This document shows, piece after piece, positions 50,727 to 61,639 of a stretch of 64,000 nucleotides of DNA; the stretch's first letter is position 1, and each line of letters opens with the position of its first letter. The notes below the pieces were generated by a model that saw only the letters and a list, made by a program, of their open reading frames with translations, had not been told where the DNA came from and did not search any database. The DNA is from Carallia brachiata (Eukaryota; Streptophyta; Magnoliopsida; Malpighiales; Rhizophoraceae), in contig JADCRB010000025.1 in the NCBI GenBank assembly GCA_021464245.1, forward strand, positions 5,368,331 to 5,432,330. The letters run 5' to 3'. Made by a program: the position numbers and the translations under genes.

Positions 50727-51759
50727 TTCAACCACAGAAGGTGTGCTTGAAGAGATTATACAACATGAATAAAAAAGAATAGATATGATACAGTGTCCCC
50801 TCATATCTTATTGCAGCATCTTCTTCGATGTCATTCCAAAGTGACTCCGTTGCGTTGTCGTCGCTTGATCTCATTTCTATGAAATCTACCATGAAGATTT
50901 GCCTCTTTCATCTTTGCCTGTTTTGAGAAATTTTAGGCTAAAAGAGAGGCATGCAACGTGAGAATCGATTTCCTACAAATAGCATATTTGTTCACATCCT
51001 CCTTGTCGTTATCGATGTAGATTTTGTTCTTGCAGAGAGCATGAGACCCGTAACGGTCCTATGCTGTTACTTGGCGGAAGAGACATGGGGACGAGGAAAT
51101 ATTTGATGATTATTCTCAGCTGTAATTTTATGGAACAGTTATTGGGAAATGAAATTATAAAGGTGTAATTGGCTTATTTTTTTTGGTTCTGTCTACTTGC
51201 TACTCTTTGTGCTCTGAAGAAGAAAGTTTGTGTACAGATAAAGCTCCACTATTGTGCTTAACAAGCAAATTAACCATTGAGCGTGGGTGTTGCTGATTAC
51301 AGCTAGATTAGTCTCAAGTGCTGTTTTTGTTTTCCTTTAAACTTTCAAATATTTAACCCTTCAGTTGAACCAAATGAATCCAGTGGGAACTTATGAAAAT
51401 GATGCTCAAGATAACCACTGCAAGGTCCAAAATCCATGTAGATGTGATTTAATTGCTTTTGGCTAAATGTAGTGTACATCAATACATCCTTCCATCTATT
51501 GGGATTAGGTTAGATTGGCACTCATACTTTACATTTTCAAACAAGAGATTGATAATTAATAGTTATTGGATAATGCTTTTGCTCACGACGACTCCCTGCG
51601 ACGTCAAGTGTTTTTTTTTTTTTTAAACAAATTATTCCCTCTCTTTTTATTTAAGAAAGTTAAAAATTTTGAATTTTTGTTTTTAAAAAAAATATAAGGT
51701 ATTACTAAGCATATTTAGGGTAACATAAATTACTACTTAAGACTAAATTTTGGCAAAAT

Positions 51760-51822
51760 TTTTTTAAAAAAATAAAAATTTAAGATAACATTAAATATAT
51801 TTAAAATAATACTAAATATTAC
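51760..51822. repeat. Dispersed AT-rich repeat, copy 1
   Basis: About 62 bases (core aatatatttaaaataatac) nearly identical to 61572-61633. A weaker relative is near 14637. Confidence 0.6.
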
Positions 51823-52023
51823 TAAAATTTAGTTTTTCTCCCAAAACAAAAAAAAAACAGGAAGAGAGAGAAGGTGAGCAACTGTCGCCTGTTTGTGAAC
51901 CCACTGAAACTGGCTTTTCATGCGCAATTCATGACTTTCCCTTTCGTGTAAAATAGCATTGTCCATAATTATTTTAGCACATCCCAAGCAATCTTGACTG
52001 CTAGGCATCAGACCGGAATCCAG

Positions 52024-52056
52024 ATCACTAATCAATGGATGTTAAAATCCAGGTAT
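52024..52056 (+). repeat. 33-bp copy of the SNF4 intron 8 / exon 9 junction
   Basis: Matches 48181-48213 at 32 of 33 bases, including the splice acceptor phrase aaaatccag|gtat. The flanking sequence is unrelated. Confidence 0.85.
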
Positions 52057-52603
52057 TTCCGTGCCAATAACGCAATTAGTTCAGTTTGAGATCTATACAT
52101 TAATAGTTATATTTGGTATTTATATTGTGACGAATTTGTTTATTTTTGTGACAAGATTTATAGTTTTTGTAATAAAAAATAACGTGTTAATTTCTTATAT
52201 CATATTTTATCAAGTTTGTTGTAAAAATAAATAAAGTTGTCATAATATATATACTAAATATGACTACCAACGTATGAATTCCAAACTTTTTCCTAACGCA
52301 AATGGATCCCAGAGTACATCGCAATCCAGATCTCGTTGCATTCCGTGGTTCTCAGACTGATAAAATGCTTTCTCACAATTATATATGTGTCCAATCGTGC
52401 CAAAATGTAGAATCGCACAATTCATTCTTCTCAATTTTATAGAAGAATTGTAGTGACATTGACATGCTAAAATTTTGACAAAAGCAAAAGGTACAATCCC
52501 CATCTCAAATTGTTTAGGTTCAGCGGACGTTTTCAAGCTCAGGATCATCAGGAAAAGTGACCTTTTGATGGAGACCGAAGATAGTTTGTCCGTGACTTTT
52601 GTG

Positions 52604-53100
52604 GGGATAAGTATTTTTTTAGTCCTAAACTTTTAAGTTTTTTTACATTTAAGTTCTAAACCTTTTTGACATTTCATTTGAATCCTAAATTTTTTGATTT
52701 TCTACCAAATTAGTCCCTCTGTTTAACAAAAGTGATCAATCTATTAAAAAATAATTTTAACTTTACAAAAAATTATTTAAAAAGATTAAATATATGAATT
52801 GAATGTCTTTTTTATAAAAAAATACATGTTGCCTATTTAATTCGTATATTTGTTGATTAAAAAAATATTTAATATGCATATTTTGTTGATGAAAAAAATA
52901 TTTAACTCATGTATTTAAACTTTTTTAAATGATTTTTATTAAATTAAACTCACTTATTAATAGATTGACTAGTTTTCGTAATTTAAAGGACTGATATAGT
53001 AAAAAATTAAAAGATTTAGGACTCAAATGAAATGTTAAAAAGGTTTAGGACTCAAACGTAAAAAAATCTAAAGGTTTAGGATCTTAAAAATATTTATCCC
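52604..53100. mobile_element. Fold-back Mutator-like MITE, 497 bp
   Basis: A perfect 10-bp direct repeat, gacttttgtg, flanks the element (52594-52603 and 53101-53110). The inverted ends are over 100 bases long: the left reads gggataagtatttttttagt, and the complement of the right reads gggataaatatttttaagat. Both continue with tcctaaacct, catttcatttga and tcctaaat phrases. Long inverted ends with a 9-10-bp duplication fit the Mutator superfamily. It has no coding capacity. Confidence 0.85.
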
Positions 53101-53114
53101 GACTTTTGTGTGCC

Positions 53115-54220
53115 TGTATGTAATTATCTTGTCTAAATTGTATATATATGCGTTTGATTTACAGTTTATAATTCGAATGTAAATTATAATGGAGTGTAAT
53201 TTATAACTGAAAATGTAATTTTATATCCTGTTTGATTTACTCTAAAATCGGAATTAAAATTTCCTTTTGACTATTTGTTTTAGTTAAGAATTAGAACAAG
53301 AGTGGAAATCAAAGTACTTTTTGCAGCTATTTAGTTCGTTCCTTTGGAACTAACATGATAAAGATGGTAGCTTTATCTTTAGAGCTTTAATTAAAATATG
53401 ATTCCACAGCACTTTAAACTCCTTTTGTCTCTCCTTGAAAAAAAAATTAACAGACTTTTCATAATAGATAAGAGATCCATTATAGTACATAGGTTAATTT
53501 CATATTAATAAACTATACTTTAATTGATATTAGAATCTCTAGCACATAAAATATCTAAGGCGCTTGTCCATGTCGATGCCCGTATAACAAATCCTGACCT
53601 CTAAAAACATTCTTTTATTTATTTTTTTCCCGAAATTTTTCCACGACAAATATCCTTGTTCTTAAGATTCTCTAATTTCTTCTTGCTCTTGAAATTCCCT
53701 CTAATTATACAATTTATTTGATAATATCTAATAACTTATTGATTGAAATTTGCCATTATTAAAAATGTTAGTCACTTTGTACTTTCTCTTTTATAATTAT
53801 CAATTAAAAATCAACACATCAACACTTATCAATGATAAATTTGTAATATATTTAACTTTCAGATTTTTTGATAGTCAATCAACACATACTACATATGAAT
53901 GATTATAAAAAAGAAAATAATAATAATTATTACTAGTAAAATCCTTACTAAAATGTCCACACCTGACCGTCAAGCTAATAGAAGTGGTAACAGATGACCA
54001 AATATAACTTGATTTACTAGGTAAACTTAAACAAATATAACATTATTAATAAGCAGTAATCCTTTCAAATCTTGTGAAGAATTTTTTTAACAGCGAAACA
54101 AGCTCAATCCGAGCAAAGACTTCAAAGGCTATGGAGCATCCAAAGCAACATATGTAGCAGGCAACTACTTACAAAGGAACTCCCAAAAATCATTCGCAGC
54201 CCTCATAAGACAATGTTATG
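53115..54220. other. Intergenic AT-rich DNA, no gene seen
   Basis: Between the fold-back element and the F-box relic. Two phrases gtttgattta(c) near 53153 and 53230 hint at another small repeat, not resolved. Confidence 0.35.
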
Positions 54221-54237
54221 AAACTTAGTAGCGCCGC

Positions 54238-54420
54238 TAGATTATATGATGCCTTGAAACCCAAACAGGAGGAGGTGGGATTTTCTTAAATTTGAAAGCT
54301 GTCATCGCCCCCATGAGGATAACAAAAATAGATGAGATCATCCTTATCATCAGCAAAATAAATTGAATTAGGCTTCAACTCAGGATGATCACCAGTCGAG
54401 AGAAAACGACTCATTAAGAA
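54238..54420 (-). pseudogene. Relic of a DUF295-type F-box protein C-terminus
   Basis: The minus-strand frame reads ELKPNSIYFADDKDDLIYFC and HGGDD with the look of the DUF295 domain (LkpNsIYFtDD...). After a frameshift it ends with IPPPPVWV, which matches the usual end of these proteins (P-P-P-V/I-W). The upstream F-box and most of the domain are missing or unrecognisable. Identification is from memory of the family pattern only. Confidence 0.4.
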
Positions 54421-54688
54421 AAAGACAATTAATACTTAATTTCGTAGATTATTTATCTTTATTTCGTTGCATGTTTTATGATAGTTGTTTTTTCTTGGCA
54501 CCCATCTCTCCACAGTGTGCAGGTTTTAAATATTTTTCAAATAATTTTAATTGAAATGATATAAATTTTAGTATTTGATTTGTTAGTAATTTTTCATAAA
54601 TAATATTTAGACAATTACATAAGCAAGTTTAGATCTTGCTGCATTATATCTATTGATTTTTTCAAAAGCATATAATTAAAGAATCGAA

Positions 54689-54997
54689 TGTGGTAGTCTG
54701 GTGGTGTTCTAACATGCCTCTATTAATGTTGACTCGAGTTTGAGTTCCTTCGTTAACTTCATTAGCGCTCCTTGAAATTAAAAGGAAATTTAAGTGTCAG
54801 CATAATATTGAGTTCAAGACACGTTAATGTCGAAGTTAAGTTTAAGAAACTTGTTTCAGGTCCAACAGTTTTCTAGTGATGGTCATTCCTGTGGAAGAAG
54901 TTGAATGAGAATGTCGACGGTATAAAAATTAGTCTCGACCCACAGATCTAATAATTGTTATACTCACGATAAATTTTTTCTTGTTGTTCAAAAAATA
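54689..54997 (+). mobile_element. SINE family A, copy 3 (309 bp)
   Basis: Flanked by a perfect 7-bp direct repeat, aatcgaa (54682-54688 and 54998-55004). The head tgtggtagtctggtggtgtt resembles a tRNA A box and gactcgagtttgagttcc a B box. The body aligns with the copies at 477 and 14911 (gttgaatgagaatgtcgacgg here) and ends ttcttgttgttcaaaaaata. It is the best-preserved head of the three. Confidence 0.8.
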
Positions 54998-55004
54998 AAT
55001 CGAA

Positions 55005-58000
55005 GAAGAAGCATATGATGAGACATAAATTATACAAATAACTCTCATCTCTTTTCAAAAAAGAATTTGGATATAAACTTGCAAAGCTAACGTATATGAT
55101 ATCTTTCTTGAATTCAACCAAACCTCTATTTATATAAATTCGTCCAAATTCCTATGATCAATTTTGGCAAAAATCAACATTTACATATTCAAATTTTATG
55201 ATAGATTAATTGATACTCGCTGAAGAAGACTAAGTGAATACTAATTTGAATAGAATTAATATTTCATTTTTTTGGATAGATTTTTTAGCTTTCTTTTTTC
55301 CTTTGATATGGTGGTTTCCCTTTGTTCCCTCAATCTTCTATCATTCGGGTTGTGTCTTGCTTCTCTCGTCTATCTATACAAAAAAATTCCAAGAGCCAAT
55401 TGTCAATCTTATTTGTTTATAAAACCTATAAAATTTACAAATCTTAAATATGTGAAAGAAAATTTGATCTCACCTATACACTCCCTATTAAACCCATTTT
55501 ACGCCTTCAATTGAGGGTGATTTTACCATTCGTTTGATCATATTACCCCAATTTGCACTATTATAAAATTCTCTCCTCAGCAATAAAATTTTGTTCATGC
55601 ATTGATACTTCTTCTGATCATAATCATGCCTTATGGGATATTTTCTTGTTACCACTTTTTCTTTTCTTCTCCTTTAGTTGCAGCAAATTTCTTGTCAGTG
55701 GCCACATTTGATTTTCTTCAATATGAAGATCTTAAATCATTTTAACTATCTACTAAAAACCCAATTGATGTCATCTCCAATCAGATCAGTATTAATGAGT
55801 CATGAACTAGCAACACGCACTCACAAAAATCAGGAAAAATTGGAAAGACATTACTACTAACGCAGTCACTGAGAATCAAACTTAAGTCTAACATAAAAAA
55901 AAATACATTAAATTATTGTCAAATTACCACATTAAATGGTATTTCATGTGTTTCTTTCATCACGCGAATTGTGTCCTAACAATCATTTAATAATTTAACA
56001 ATCAATAAATCGTGGGGTAACAAATACATGTTTTCTTGAGGCAAAATTTGGGATTTGAAATTTCAAACCATTAGCTTTGATAATTCAATAAAACGACAAA
56101 AGTTTGCTTAACAGCTTGTTTGGAGTGAGATGAAAGTAGGGGAAAGAAAGCAAGAGGAAAGAAAATTGTACAGTAAAAAGCACTTTCTCTTGTTTGGAGA
56201 AGCTGAGGAAAGAATCAGTGGTGAAAGGGGAAGCGAAAATTCTGACCTGCCGTATCGTACGGTGCTTCTCTCCAAAATGGAGAGAAAAGTGAGGAAAAGC
56301 TAGAGGGCGAAAGTGAATTTACCAATGTGCCCTCGTCTATTTTGTGAAAAGGAATTAGGTCGGATTGAGAGAACAACAGAGAGAGGACAACGCAACCAGA
56401 ATCACAAGCTCGCAAAGTGGATTTGATTTGCCTTTTCAAAGTAGTTTTCTACTCTTCATATCTCTGGTACCTGAAAAGGATGAGGGCCTTCCATTTTATT
56501 GCTTATTTCAGAGAAATTTCTTGATCTATAGGTCTGTCGTTCTCACCCCACTGTGATCCATTTTTTTTTCATTTTTTCTTTGATCTTCATGTTCTTTATT
56601 TTCTCTTTTGTTGCTGTTGTTTTATTCTATAGTCTTCGTCATTTTGCACCAAAAAAAAAAACCCCTAATAAAATTTTATTTCTCGTGAACTCATGGATTT
56701 TGAAACGAGGTTTTTCTTTGATTCAATTTCATGACTAATTTTAGTTTTTGTCTGTTGAATAAATCGAATAATTTCATCACCCATTGGAATGCCGGAAGCG
56801 TGGAATCTATAATATCCACGAAGGCACTCAAATCTCCATCTTCTGCTGGACACCAAGTTGACTACCGGCACTTGATTCAGTTTTCTGATCTCCAATACCA
56901 GGTACTTTCTCCATCTCTCTATGGTTTCTTCTTCAATCCGTACTCCCTTGTGTTGTTTGAAGATGCTGCAACTTGTAAAATGAGTTTTGTGAATTGGGTT
57001 TTTTACCCTTGTGTTGTTTCAAGATGTTGCAACTTGTAAAATGAGTTAGAATCAAGTAACATAGGACAGCTTTGTCTCTGTCTACAAAAGGGATATCAAG
57101 AAATCATATTCAAGAATCGTTTGATCTGGGGCTTATATGTGTTTAATTATTGTTCTACTAGCTATTGTTTGCTATTGACTGTTGTAATCATTAACTTCCT
57201 AGCTACAAAATAATAGCTTCTGCTTGTGGAAAAAAATATGAAGGTTTGAAATATGCTCACGCTTTATTGTTTTGCCTTGCAAAATTTGCTGCTTTTTTTT
57301 CCCCCTTCAAAATTTGCTCTTGTGGCTAACCCGTTTGATTTCTCCCTTGTTCGACCATTTACTATATGAATTTCACATTCAACTTGCAGGATAGTTTGGC
57401 AAAAAGCCATTAAACAAAGTTTTGTTTGCTGCAATTTGCATCAACTTAGCCAGACGAAAAGTCAACCTTGCCAATATACCCACATATCATTTTTGCAGAT
57501 AATGTCCTTACTTCTCTGATGCATTGAACTCAGTCCCTAGCAGTAATTTTCAGGCACAATGAGTCTGTGAACCCGCACCCCGAGAGGGGGAAGGAGATAA
57601 TTGATCTCACTCACCTTTTCAGTTGAAAATCCTTTTTGTGGGATATTAAAACAAAGAAGAATTTAGAGTAATGGGAAGGGCTATAATGTTTGCGAGAGAC
57701 TTGTGCAAAAACCCTTCTCCGTCGAATCTTGTTGCGGACTTTAAATTGCTCATGTATTTAGTTATTTATTCTCATATTTTTTAGATTTCTTTTTTAACTG
57801 TGTATGTGTGTGTGTGGGTGTTTTTCTTTTTATTTTGCGTTCACATGTTTATTTACGGGACTTTCCTTGTGGAGGAAACTTGTATGGTGACGGAACGGAA
57901 AACATTTGATTTACCATAATGACAAGTTCCATTGGATGACACTTTCAACTTCTTACACTGAGCATTGCTTAATTACTGCTTTTTCTTTGGGCCTTTCAAG

Positions 58001-58080
58001 TTACAGATTCTTTTTTTTTTGCTTGCATATGTCTACTCCATAACTGAATCTTGAATGACTTTTTAGTAATGAGTGAATTC
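55005..58080. other. Intergenic; one unexplained open stretch
   Basis: Mostly AT-rich. The interval 56150-57050 is less AT-rich and holds a plus-strand frame (56731 onward) with NAGSVESIISTKALKSPSS, then FSDLQYQ just before a possible GT donor at 56901. It could be an exon of an unrecognised gene. I see no matching downstream exon and name no product. Confidence 0.3.
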
Positions 58081-58082
58081 TA

Positions 58083-58184
58083 ATTTATGAGGGTGTTGCA
58101 GCATGAACTGCTGTAATGTTGCATATGCCTACAATATCCAACATTTGCCTATGATTTATGAGGGTGTTGCAGCATGAACTGCTG
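58083..58184. repeat. 31-bp direct repeat, period 71
   Basis: The phrase atttatgagggtgttgcagc and its following 11 bases occur at 58083-58113 and 58154-58184, identical. The second copy opens an 85-codon plus-strand frame of unknown nature. Confidence 0.85.
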
Positions 58185-59055
58185 CTCCAAAAACTGGCCA
58201 GCCCTTACTACCTAGAGGCGAGCCTTTTTTCGGGTATCTCAACTCATTCCATCTCAGCAAAGCAAAGGATAAACAGAGCAGCCAGAGAATTGCTGCTGCA
58301 ATTAAAGCTCTTAAATTATAATATAAATGAAAAAAAAAACCCGCGTATTTTACGGACTGACAAACTAGCTCAAAATATTTATACTATTTTGGAAAATTTA
58401 CAAGAGTATTTTTGAAAAATAGAGCCAAATCAAAATATTATAAGAAAAACTTAAGAGATATTTTATAATTTCAAAATTTAATAATTAAAATATGAAAAAG
58501 AAAATAGATGTAAATATACACATTTAAGATTGACCAATGATAGCATGAATAACAACATAAATTAGAGAGACTGCTAGATTCATTTTATAAGAGAAAAAAT
58601 ATGTGGATGTCCATTAGTCTTAACGAGATGAATATTCAAAACATAAAAAAATGGATAAATAATTAAATACATTTAATCTTTTATAATTTAGTTATTTTGT
58701 ATTTTATTTTCTTATAAATTTAATTTAAAAATTAAGTCTTTTGTGATTTTTAATCATTACAATTAATTTTTTTTGACAATAATTTATTAAATTTATTAAT
58801 AAAAATTATATTATTTTATAATCGTAAAAATTTTATCATATATACACGTAAATATTGATTATAAATACTGTTTCAAATATTTTTATAATCCCATGTCTAA
58901 GTCACTGAAAAAATAGTACGGAAAAGGGATGGAATTAAGTGGGACAGTAGAGGGAGGGAAAAGTAAAAGGAGATGGTAGTGGTTGATGGTAATAAATGAC
59001 ACAGAAGGCGAGATGTATGCAAGTGTAAATGTCGTAATTACACAAATGCTCTGAT

Positions 59056-59696
59056 TAGAGGTGTTAAAATTTGACCCGACTCGATGGGTTGACCCGAATC
59101 CACCCGAAAAATTAAGACCCGAATCCGACCCGAAGGATGGCCTAACCCGAAATGACCCGAACCCGAATGACCCGAAAATCTTTGAGTCAAACCTGACCCA
59201 ACCCTAACCCGGCCCGTTTGACCCGAACTTTTTTTTTTCTTAAGGGAACAAAAAAATAAAATGAAAAAATTTAGCATATTTTATATTATAAAAAGTATAG
59301 ATTATACTATTTTCAATATAAATCTTAATTATAAATTTTTTTAGAATATTTTGAGATTTTTTATACAGTTTTAAATTTTATTTTAATTTTTTAAAATATT
59401 TTAGAAGAAAAATTTTCAATTATTTTTCAATCATATGATTTTCTTTGATTTTTAAGAATTTTTAGTAAAATTTTTGAAATTTTTAAATTTTTAAAATTTT
59501 TAATAAAAAATGTCGCGTCATCATTTTTTATGACGTGGCCAATCCGTGGGTTGACTCGAACCTGACCCGAACCCGAAGTGACCCAACCCAAAATGACCTG
59601 AAGATAACTTGACCCGTAAGTAATCCGACCTGAAGTGACCCGAACCCGAAGTGATCCAACCCGAACTCAACCCGATGACCCGTTTTGATACCTATA
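59056..59696. mobile_element. hAT-like non-autonomous element, 641 bp, with GACCCGAA repeats
   Basis: The left end is tagaggtgttaaaatttgac; the complement of the right end is tataggtatcaaaacgggtc. The flanking 8-mers gctctgat (59048-59055) and actctgac (59697-59704) match at 6 of 8, a degraded hAT-type target duplication. Both ends carry many GACCCGAA / ACCCGAACCC units, and the middle is very AT-rich. The open frames here are translations of these repeats. Confidence 0.65.
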
Positions 59697-59704
59697 ACTC
59701 TGAC

Positions 59705-61570
59705 TAATTGCGAGATAGAAAATAGAAAGGGAGACAAATGGAGAGAGATGAAGAAGAAATCGTTCACAAATGGAACATAAGAGTTGAAGGGTCTATCAGA
59801 CTGCTACTCAGAGCAGAGAACCTCTTCAGGAGAGTCGACAGTGGATAGTTGCGTTTTAGGAAAAACGCTTGCCCTGGCAGCGACGAGTGGAAGAGAGCGG
59901 GCATAGAATTGTTAAATAAGAAAATAATAATAATTGGGTCTTCTTCCACTTATAGAGGAGGATGTCAGATGAGTTTCTTTTTTTTTTCGATTTGTTATTA
60001 CTTAACTTGGATCAGAGTTAAGGATTTTAGAAAGAATATAAATACATTTGTTTTAATTAATGTTTTAGTACTAAAATATTAGTTAAAATTTATATTTTTC
60101 CTATTAATGTGGTCATGGTGGATTCAAAAATGACAATATTGCCTTTTTCCTATTGACGGTTGCGTTATAAAGAATGCAGATGATTTGTTTGTGTCCATAT
60201 GTATACTAACTAAGAACATAATTTTTTAATTATTGTTGAGAGAATATGAGATTTATGGAGATAAAAAAAAATATTTTTATCGTATAATTTATGATTTAAC
60301 AGATAAAAATTATATTTTGATTTGAAAAATTCTAACCAAAAGGTTCCTTAGGGGATTAATAAACTAATGAACTTAAATGGAGTGCAGCGGAATTAAACGC
60401 GTGGCTGTCTTTGGCAGATCGTGGCATGAGAAGAAGAACGAGAGCGGGCAGGACCGCCAGCAGCTGCGGGGGAATAAGAGCAGGCAGGACCACCGGCAGC
60501 TGGTGGGAGAGGAGAGAGGATAGCATCACTAGCAACTGTAGGAGGAAGCATAACAGATGGTGGCTGAGAGCAGCATTGGTTGGGGTGGTGGTCGGAAGAG
60601 TCGTCCGGTAGTACAGGTGGCAAGGGCAAATGTGTTCCGCATTCTGATAGAGAGTTTGCAATCTAAGAGAAAAATGATTGTGGATTCTAGAATAGAGGGA
60701 CCTGCGTCTCTCCTCTCATGATTATCTGAGCTGATAAGCTCGGCTGCTTCTCACAATCTGAAACTAATATGCTTTGCTATCTCTCACAATCCTATACTGA
60801 TACGACTACGAGCTAATAAAAAATAATGGCGAAAACGGAGGAAATTAAGAGAGAAAAACAGAGAATATTCAGGATAATTGAGAGAAAATTAGGAAATGAT
60901 TTCATTACCACTATCATTATGTATGCTTTTTCCTTTCCTTAATAAGGTTATATAACATACATGCCAATCGTTGTCCCGTACTCTCTATTTAACAACTATC
61001 AATGAGCTTCTAGAAGCCATCTTCCCAAGTGGCCCAATATTCCTCAAACGAAAAGGATTAGTGCACTGGGAGCAAGGTTATTTGGAACCGAACTAATCAT
61101 TAAATTAAAAATGTTAATAGATTAAGATTTAATTAATTAAATTAGTTAAATTATTTAAAATGATATTTAATAATATATATATATATATATATAATTAAAA
61201 AATAATATTTATAAATAATAATTAAATATTATTTTTTTAATTTTAAAGATTAAATTAAAAATTTTGATAAAATTTAGAACTAAATTAAAATTTTTAATTA
61301 ATTTAGAGTTTAAATTATAATTTAAATAATATTTAAAATTAAATTATAATTTATAAATTTTTTAATTTACTTTAAACGTGTCCAACCGATCTGATTTTTA
61401 TCAATTTTAATCAATTTGTCTACTTCTCAGTTTTAAGGGGTAGATCGGATCAGACCTAAGACTGGTTATTGGTCCGACAAGTTGAATCAGTCAGTTCAGT
61501 CTGAATTTATTAACACTGGCTGAGACTTGTGTTTTGACTCCTACTCGAGTTTAGCCCAAAAAAATTTAAT
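59705..61570. other. Intergenic, no gene supported
   Basis: The interval 60380-60660 is locally GC-richer and has Pro/Ala/Ser-rich minus-strand frames (60356-60661, 60393-60629). These overlap each other in two frames and lack a signal peptide or known motif, so I do not call a gene. An (AT)n tract is at 61170-61192. Confidence 0.4.
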
Positions 61571-61571
61571 T

Positions 61572-61633
61572 TTTTTTAAAAAAATAAAAATTTATAGTAC
61601 AGCTAAATATATTTAAAATAATACTAAATATTA
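61572..61633. repeat. Dispersed AT-rich repeat, copy 2
   Basis: Partner of 51760-51822, sharing ttttttaaaaaaataaaaat and tatatttaaaataatactaa. Confidence 0.6.
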
Positions 61634-61639
61634 TTTATT

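Larger units (their letters stand above)
50727..52590. other. SNF4 3' region and intergenic DNA
   Basis: The first ~500 bases are of mixed composition and probably hold the 3' UTR. From about 51600 the sequence is AT-rich, including a repeat shared with 61572-61633. A 33-base copy of an SNF4 intron/exon boundary lies at 52024-52056. No gene is supported. Confidence 0.45.

Noticed and set aside
59038..59767. Gly/Ser/Arg-rich minus-strand frames at 59038-59277 and 59528-59767
   Set aside because: They are translations of the GACCCGAA arrays of the second hAT-like element.
60356..60661. Pro/Ala/Ser-rich minus-strand frames
   Set aside because: Two frames are open at once, with no signal peptide, no start context and no known domain. 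This is likely local GC-rich composition.
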